Shown here in pieces: positions 7,122 through 10,475 of a stretch of DNA of 10,475 bases. Source of the DNA: Mageeibacillus sp. UBA5442 (GTDB taxonomy: Bacteria; Bacillota; Clostridia; Saccharofermentanales; DTU023). Every line of letters begins with the position of its first letter. The first letter of the stretch is position 1. Both the position numbers and the translations under genes were made by a program. The notes below the pieces were generated by a model, which was not told the origin of the DNA, made no database searches, and saw nothing but the letters and a program-made list of their open reading frames with translations. Location of the stretch: positions 11,761 to 22,235 of the forward strand of contig DIRG01000071.1 in NCBI GenBank assembly GCA_002427475.1, read 5' to 3'.

Positions 7122-7130
7122 TGATAAAAT
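7122..7130 (+). promoter_or_regulatory. Candidate extended -10 promoter for xdhABC
   Basis: TGA-TAAAAT matches TGn plus 5 of 6 bases of TATAAT. The predicted transcript start near 7137 gives a leader of about 38 bases before the ATG at 7175. The -35 region (about 7101-7107, pyrimidine-rich) does not resemble consensus, which suggests activator dependence or reliance on the extended -10. Confidence 0.42.
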
Positions 7131-7174
7131 ATTTTAAATCACTAAGTCGAGCTTAACATGAATGGAGGTTATAA

Positions 7175-9547
7175 ATGAGCGTTGGGAAAAGTATCAAAAG
7201 AGTAGACGCTTTTGATAAAGTTATAGGCAGAGCTCAGTATGCAGCTGATCTATGCGATGAAAAAGCTTTAATAGCTAAAATTCTCCCTTCCACAATTGCG
7301 CACGGTCGTGTCATTGACATGGATATATCGGAGGCCGAAAAGGTCAAAGGTGTAGTAAAAATCGTCACCTGCTTTGAGGTGCCGAATACGCCATTCCCTA
7401 CCGCAGGCCATCCCTGGACAACTGATCCGGAACATCAGGATGTCGCTGACCGTTTGCTATTAAATGAACATGTTCGCTATTACGGAGATGAAATTGCTCT
7501 CGTAATCGCTGAAAATGAGATTGCGGCCAAACAAGCTTTGGAAAAAATAAAAGTTGAATATGAAGAATACCCTCATATTCTCGACCCAAGAGAGAGTATG
7601 AAAAAAGGCGCTCCGCTTATTCACGAGGAAATCACTCCGAATAACGTGCTGGCTTCATCAAGCATCCGCGAGGGCGACTTTGAAGAAGCAATTAAAGAGG
7701 AAGGCCTAAAGAAAATTGAGGGCTGGTACCATCTGCCCACAGTTCAACATTCTCATATTGAACCTAATGTTTGCTACGCCTATGTGGAAAAGAAACGTGT
7801 AGTAGTTGTTTCTTCTACTCAAATTCCGCACATCGTCCGCCGCGTAGTAGGGCAAGCGAACTGTTTGCCGTGGGGCGACGTTCGCATCATCAAACCTTAT
7901 ATCGGCGGAGGTTTCGGCAACAAGCAAGATGCTCTCTGGGAGCCATTGATTGCTTTTGCCTCGCTCAGCGTAGGTGGCCGTCTGGTTATGATGGATACAA
8001 CAAGAGAGGAAACGTTTGTAAACAATCGTGTTCGTCACGCTATGCACGCGCACATCTCTTCTTGGCTTCGTGAGGATGGAACCTTAGTCGCAAGAAAACT
8101 TAAGATCATATCCGACCAAGGTGCCTACGCTTCACACGGCCACTCAGTCGTAGCTAAAGCGATGGGATCAGTTAATCAACTGTATCCTTGCGATAATTTT
8201 GAAGCCGATTGCTTTACGGTTTACACCAACAAACAAGTGGGCGGTGCTATGCGAGGCTACGGCATGCCGCAAGCTACCTTCTTCACCGAAGCCCATATTG
8301 AAGATATTTGCAAAGAATTATCTTTAGACTCTGTGGAGTTCAGACGCAACAACTCTATGCCCAAGGGTTTTGTCTGCGACTTTACCAAGAACGTTAATTA
8401 CTACGATACATATAATCAGCTGATTGATAAGGTCGTCGAAATGACCGACTACCATGAGAAGCGTAAGCTTTACTCTGAACCTCAGGAAGGACCGGTCAGA
8501 CGTGGCATCGGCATGTCGCTCTTCTGGTACAACACCGGGGTCTGGCCGATATCGATCGAGACTTCCGCCTGCCGTATGGTTTTGAACCAAGATGGATCTA
8601 TTCAGGTACAGCTGGGAGAAACTGAAATCGGACAAGGTGCCGATACAGCCTTCTCGCAGATGGCTGCTGCGGCTGTAGGCATTCCGGTTGAAGATGTCAA
8701 CATCGTTTCCACACAGGATACCGACATCACTCCCTTCGGCCTCGGTGCTTATGCCTCTCGTCAGACTTATGTTGCCGGCTTTTCCATCAAGCAAACCGGG
8801 ACTATTCTTAAAGAACGCATCCTGCAAACTGCTCACAGATATGTGCGCATGCCGGTGGAAATGCTCGATTTGGTGGACGGCAAGATTGTTCGCAAGACTG
8901 ATGGTAGTGAATTGATGGATCTATGCGATCTTTCACTCAATGTGCTTTACTGCCACGAACAGGGAAATCACATCACAGCAGAAAGCACTTACCAAGTTAA
9001 GAGTAACGCCTACTCCTTCGGCGTCAGCGTCGCTGAAGTTGAAGTTGATATCCCACTGTGTAAAGTTGAGATTCTTGATATTTGTAACGTGCATGATGCG
9101 GGAAATCTGATCAATCCGCAAACATCTGAAGCCCAGGTTCACGGCGGTATGAGCATGAGTATCGGCTACGGACTTTATGAGCAGATGCTCCATGACGAAA
9201 AGACTGGCCGCGTCTTAAATGACAACCTCTTAGACTACAAGCTCTGCACCAGCATGGACCACCCGGACATGAAAGTCGGTTTCGTAGAGAATCCTGAACC
9301 AACAAGTCCTTTCGGCACGAGATCTCTGGGAGAGCCTCCGACTTGTTCCCCTGCTGTAGCTATTCGTAACGCTATCTTGCAGGCCACCGGCGTTGGTTTC
9401 AATACGCTGCCGATCACACCACACGTTCTGTTCGAAGGCTTCACTGAAGCAGGCCTTTTGGGCTCAGATATGGAAACCAAAATCCGTCGCGAACATTATG
9501 AAAAAAGCAGAGATGATCTAAATAATACATCTCAAGAAATAGCATAG
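7175..9547 (+). CDS. xdhA: Xanthine dehydrogenase, molybdopterin-binding subunit
   Basis: 790 residues, the full large subunit of a three-subunit molybdenum hydroxylase. An N-terminal a/b-hammerhead domain (about 12-135) is followed by molybdopterin-binding domains. Visible signatures: QIPHIVRRVVGQ (216-227), GGGFGNKQD (244-252), MRGYGMPQ (359-366) whose Arg360 matches the substrate-binding Arg of mammalian xanthine oxidase (R880), GETEIGQGADT (481-491), and SLGEPP (717-722) whose Glu720 matches the catalytic base (E1261). The residue after Lys250 is Gln where the bovine enzyme has Glu802; from memory E. coli XdhA has the same NKQD. Long stretches recall E. coli XdhA, so hypoxanthine/xanthine oxidation in the cytoplasm is the best guess. 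The last 20 or so residues are a charged extension. GGAGG at 7164-7168 is 6 bases before the ATG. First gene of the operon. Confidence 0.93.
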   Translation: MSVGKSIKRVDAFDKVIGRAQYAADLCDEKALIAKILPSTIAHGRVIDMDISEAEKVKGVVKIVTCFEVPNTPFPTAGHPWTTDPEHQDVADRLLLNEHVRYYGDEIALVIAENEIAAKQALEKIKVEYEEYPHILDPRESMKKGAPLIHEEITPNNVLASSSIREGDFEEAIKEEGLKKIEGWYHLPTVQHSHIEPNVCYAYVEKKRVVVVSSTQIPHIVRRVVGQANCLPWGDVRIIKPYIGGGFGNKQDALWEPLIAFASLSVGGRLVMMDTTREETFVNNRVRHAMHAHISSWLREDGTLVARKLKIISDQGAYASHGHSVVAKAMGSVNQLYPCDNFEADCFTVYTNKQVGGAMRGYGMPQATFFTEAHIEDICKELSLDSVEFRRNNSMPKGFVCDFTKNVNYYDTYNQLIDKVVEMTDYHEKRKLYSEPQEGPVRRGIGMSLFWYNTGVWPISIETSACRMVLNQDGSIQVQLGETEIGQGADTAFSQMAAAAVGIPVEDVNIVSTQDTDITPFGLGAYASRQTYVAGFSIKQTGTILKERILQTAHRYVRMPVEMLDLVDGKIVRKTDGSELMDLCDLSLNVLYCHEQGNHITAESTYQVKSNAYSFGVSVAEVEVDIPLCKVEILDICNVHDAGNLINPQTSEAQVHGGMSMSIGYGLYEQMLHDEKTGRVLNDNLLDYKLCTSMDHPDMKVGFVENPEPTSPFGTRSLGEPPTCSPAVAIRNAILQATGVGFNTLPITPHVLFEGFTEAGLLGSDMETKIRREHYEKSRDDLNNTSQEIA

Positions 9548-9556
9548 GAGGCTGCA

Positions 9557-10444
9557 ATGAAGTACGATATTAAAAAACTCTATGAAGCCACATCGCTTGA
9601 TCATGCGATTAGCTTGCTCGAGCAGCATCCTGAAGCTAAGATCATTGCTGGCGGCTCTGACATTCTTATCAGCGTGCGTGGCGGTGAACTTGCCGGCTGT
9701 ACACTAGTAAGCATTTACGGCCTTGATGATCTAAGGGGTGTAAGCCTAGAAGATGATGGAACCATTCGTATCGGTTCACTTACCAGCTTCACGAACATTG
9801 TTCGCAATGAAATAATTAATAAATATGTACCCTTCCTCGGAGAAGCAGCCGGTTCGGTAGGCGGACCGCAGGTCCGTAATATCGGAACCATCGGCGGCAA
9901 CACCTGCAACGGTGTTACTTCGGCGGATACAGCCTCTACCTTACTGGCACTTGATGCCATCATAGAGGTCAAAGGTAAAGACGGTTATCGTCGCATTCCG
10001 ATTAAAGACTGGTACATTAAGGCTAAAGTAGTCGATCTAAAGCCCACAGAGGTTCAAACCGCAATCCTATTGCCCAAAGAATCTTATGAAAACTATTTCG
10101 GCTATTACTTCAAATACAGCATGCGCCATGCAATGGATATCGCAACATGCGGCTGCTCTGTCAATGTCAAGCTATCAGAAGATAAGAAAAACATCACTGA
10201 TGTCCGCATTGCTTACGGTGTAGCCGGTCCTGTCCCCTTGCGTGCCCTGACAGCCGAAGCTGCCATCAAAGAACGTCCGGTGGATTTGGAAACAATTGAA
10301 TTGTTCTCGGAGAAAGTTAAGGATGACATCAACCCGAGAACCAGTTGGCGCGCTACTAAAGAATTCCGCACACATCTGATGACAGAACTGGCACGTAGAT
10401 GCCTGATCGAATCAGTGCGTCGTTCAGGAGGTACTTTTCAATGA
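9557..10444 (+). CDS. xdhB: Xanthine dehydrogenase, FAD-binding subunit
   Basis: 295 residues, close to the 292 of E. coli XdhB. The N-terminal FAD-binding domain of the molybdopterin dehydrogenase type shows AGGSDIL (31-37), then QVRNIGTIGGNTCNG (105-119), then TSADT (121-125), which hold the FAD pyrophosphate and ribityl chain. KYSMRHAMDIAT (186-197) and the C-terminal PRTSWRATKEFRTHL stretch (260-274) belong to the CO dehydrogenase flavoprotein C-terminal domain. The subunit takes electrons from the [2Fe-2S] centres and passes them to NAD+ or another acceptor. I see no extra Cys-rich insert as found in 4-hydroxybenzoyl-CoA reductase. AGGAGG overlaps the xdhA stop and precedes the ATG by about 5 bases; the stop overlaps the next start as ATGA. 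Confidence 0.94.
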   Translation: MKYDIKKLYEATSLDHAISLLEQHPEAKIIAGGSDILISVRGGELAGCTLVSIYGLDDLRGVSLEDDGTIRIGSLTSFTNIVRNEIINKYVPFLGEAAGSVGGPQVRNIGTIGGNTCNGVTSADTASTLLALDAIIEVKGKDGYRRIPIKDWYIKAKVVDLKPTEVQTAILLPKESYENYFGYYFKYSMRHAMDIATCGCSVNVKLSEDKKNITDVRIAYGVAGPVPLRALTAEAAIKERPVDLETIELFSEKVKDDINPRTSWRATKEFRTHLMTELARRCLIESVRRSGGTFQ

Positions 10445-10475
10445 GTGATATGCAATACAAGGAACTAAAATTTAC
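10441..10475 (+). CDS. xdhC: Start of the [2Fe-2S] subunit of xanthine dehydrogenase, cut by window
   Basis: Only the first 11 codons are present (MSDMQYKELKF). No cluster-binding Cys is reached. The call rests on gene order (large, FAD, then iron-sulfur subunit, as in E. coli xdhABC), the ATGA overlap with xdhB, the AGGAGG at 10426-10431, and a beta-strand-like start that fits the ferredoxin-fold N-terminus. Confidence 0.7.
   Translation, partial: MSDMQYKELKF

Noticed and set aside
7706..8053. Minus-strand open frame of 115 codons inside xdhA
   Set aside because: It overlaps the conserved GGGFGNK region and has no recognisable domain; a shadow frame.
8324..8836. Minus-strand open frame of 170 codons inside xdhA
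   Set aside because: It lies wholly over conserved molybdopterin-domain coding sequence and its translation shows no recognisable domain. It is a shadow of the real frame.

Overview
The window looks like chromosomal DNA from an anaerobic, butyrate-forming Firmicute, probably of the class Clostridia. The reasons are the butyrate kinase and phosphate butyryltransferase pair, strong AGGAGG-type ribosome binding sites, two TTG starts, moderate to low GC, and a lipoprotein L,D-transpeptidase of Gram-positive type with a Thr-rich linker. The species cannot be named from the sequence alone. Coding density is high. I see no RNA genes, insertion sequences, CRISPR arrays or phage genes.

Left part (1-5029). 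An L,D-transpeptidase lipoprotein gene runs off the left edge on the minus strand. It starts with TTG at 918 and faces away from a plus-strand gene for a PlsC-type acyltransferase with a C-terminal zinc ribbon (1165-2442, also a TTG start). Each of the two divergent genes is preceded by the same 10-base word ending in an extended -10 promoter. Two more plus-strand genes follow: a GltS-like sodium:solute symporter (2550-3980) and an E2/chloramphenicol-acetyltransferase-like protein in which Glu occupies the catalytic His position (4049-5029). A perfect 17-base palindrome lies just upstream of the last one.

Middle (5026-6998, minus strand). ptb and buk form a tight two-gene operon with an ATGA overlap. 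Together they convert butyryl-CoA plus phosphate and ADP to butyrate plus ATP. The buk stop codon overlaps the stop codon of the convergent E2-like gene inside one CTAG.

Right part (7175-10475, plus strand). An xdhA-xdhB-xdhC operon encodes a three-subunit molybdenum hydroxylase (molybdopterin subunit, FAD subunit, start of the [2Fe-2S] subunit). It most resembles the E. coli XdhABC xanthine dehydrogenase type. It is divergent from ptb-buk. The 176-base region between them holds two inverted repeats and likely promoters on both strands, so purine oxidation and butyrate formation may share control. That link is inference.

No clearly new multi-gene system is visible. The points most worth following are the His-to-Glu E2-like protein, the dyads between ptb and xdhA, and the paired extended -10 words at the left.
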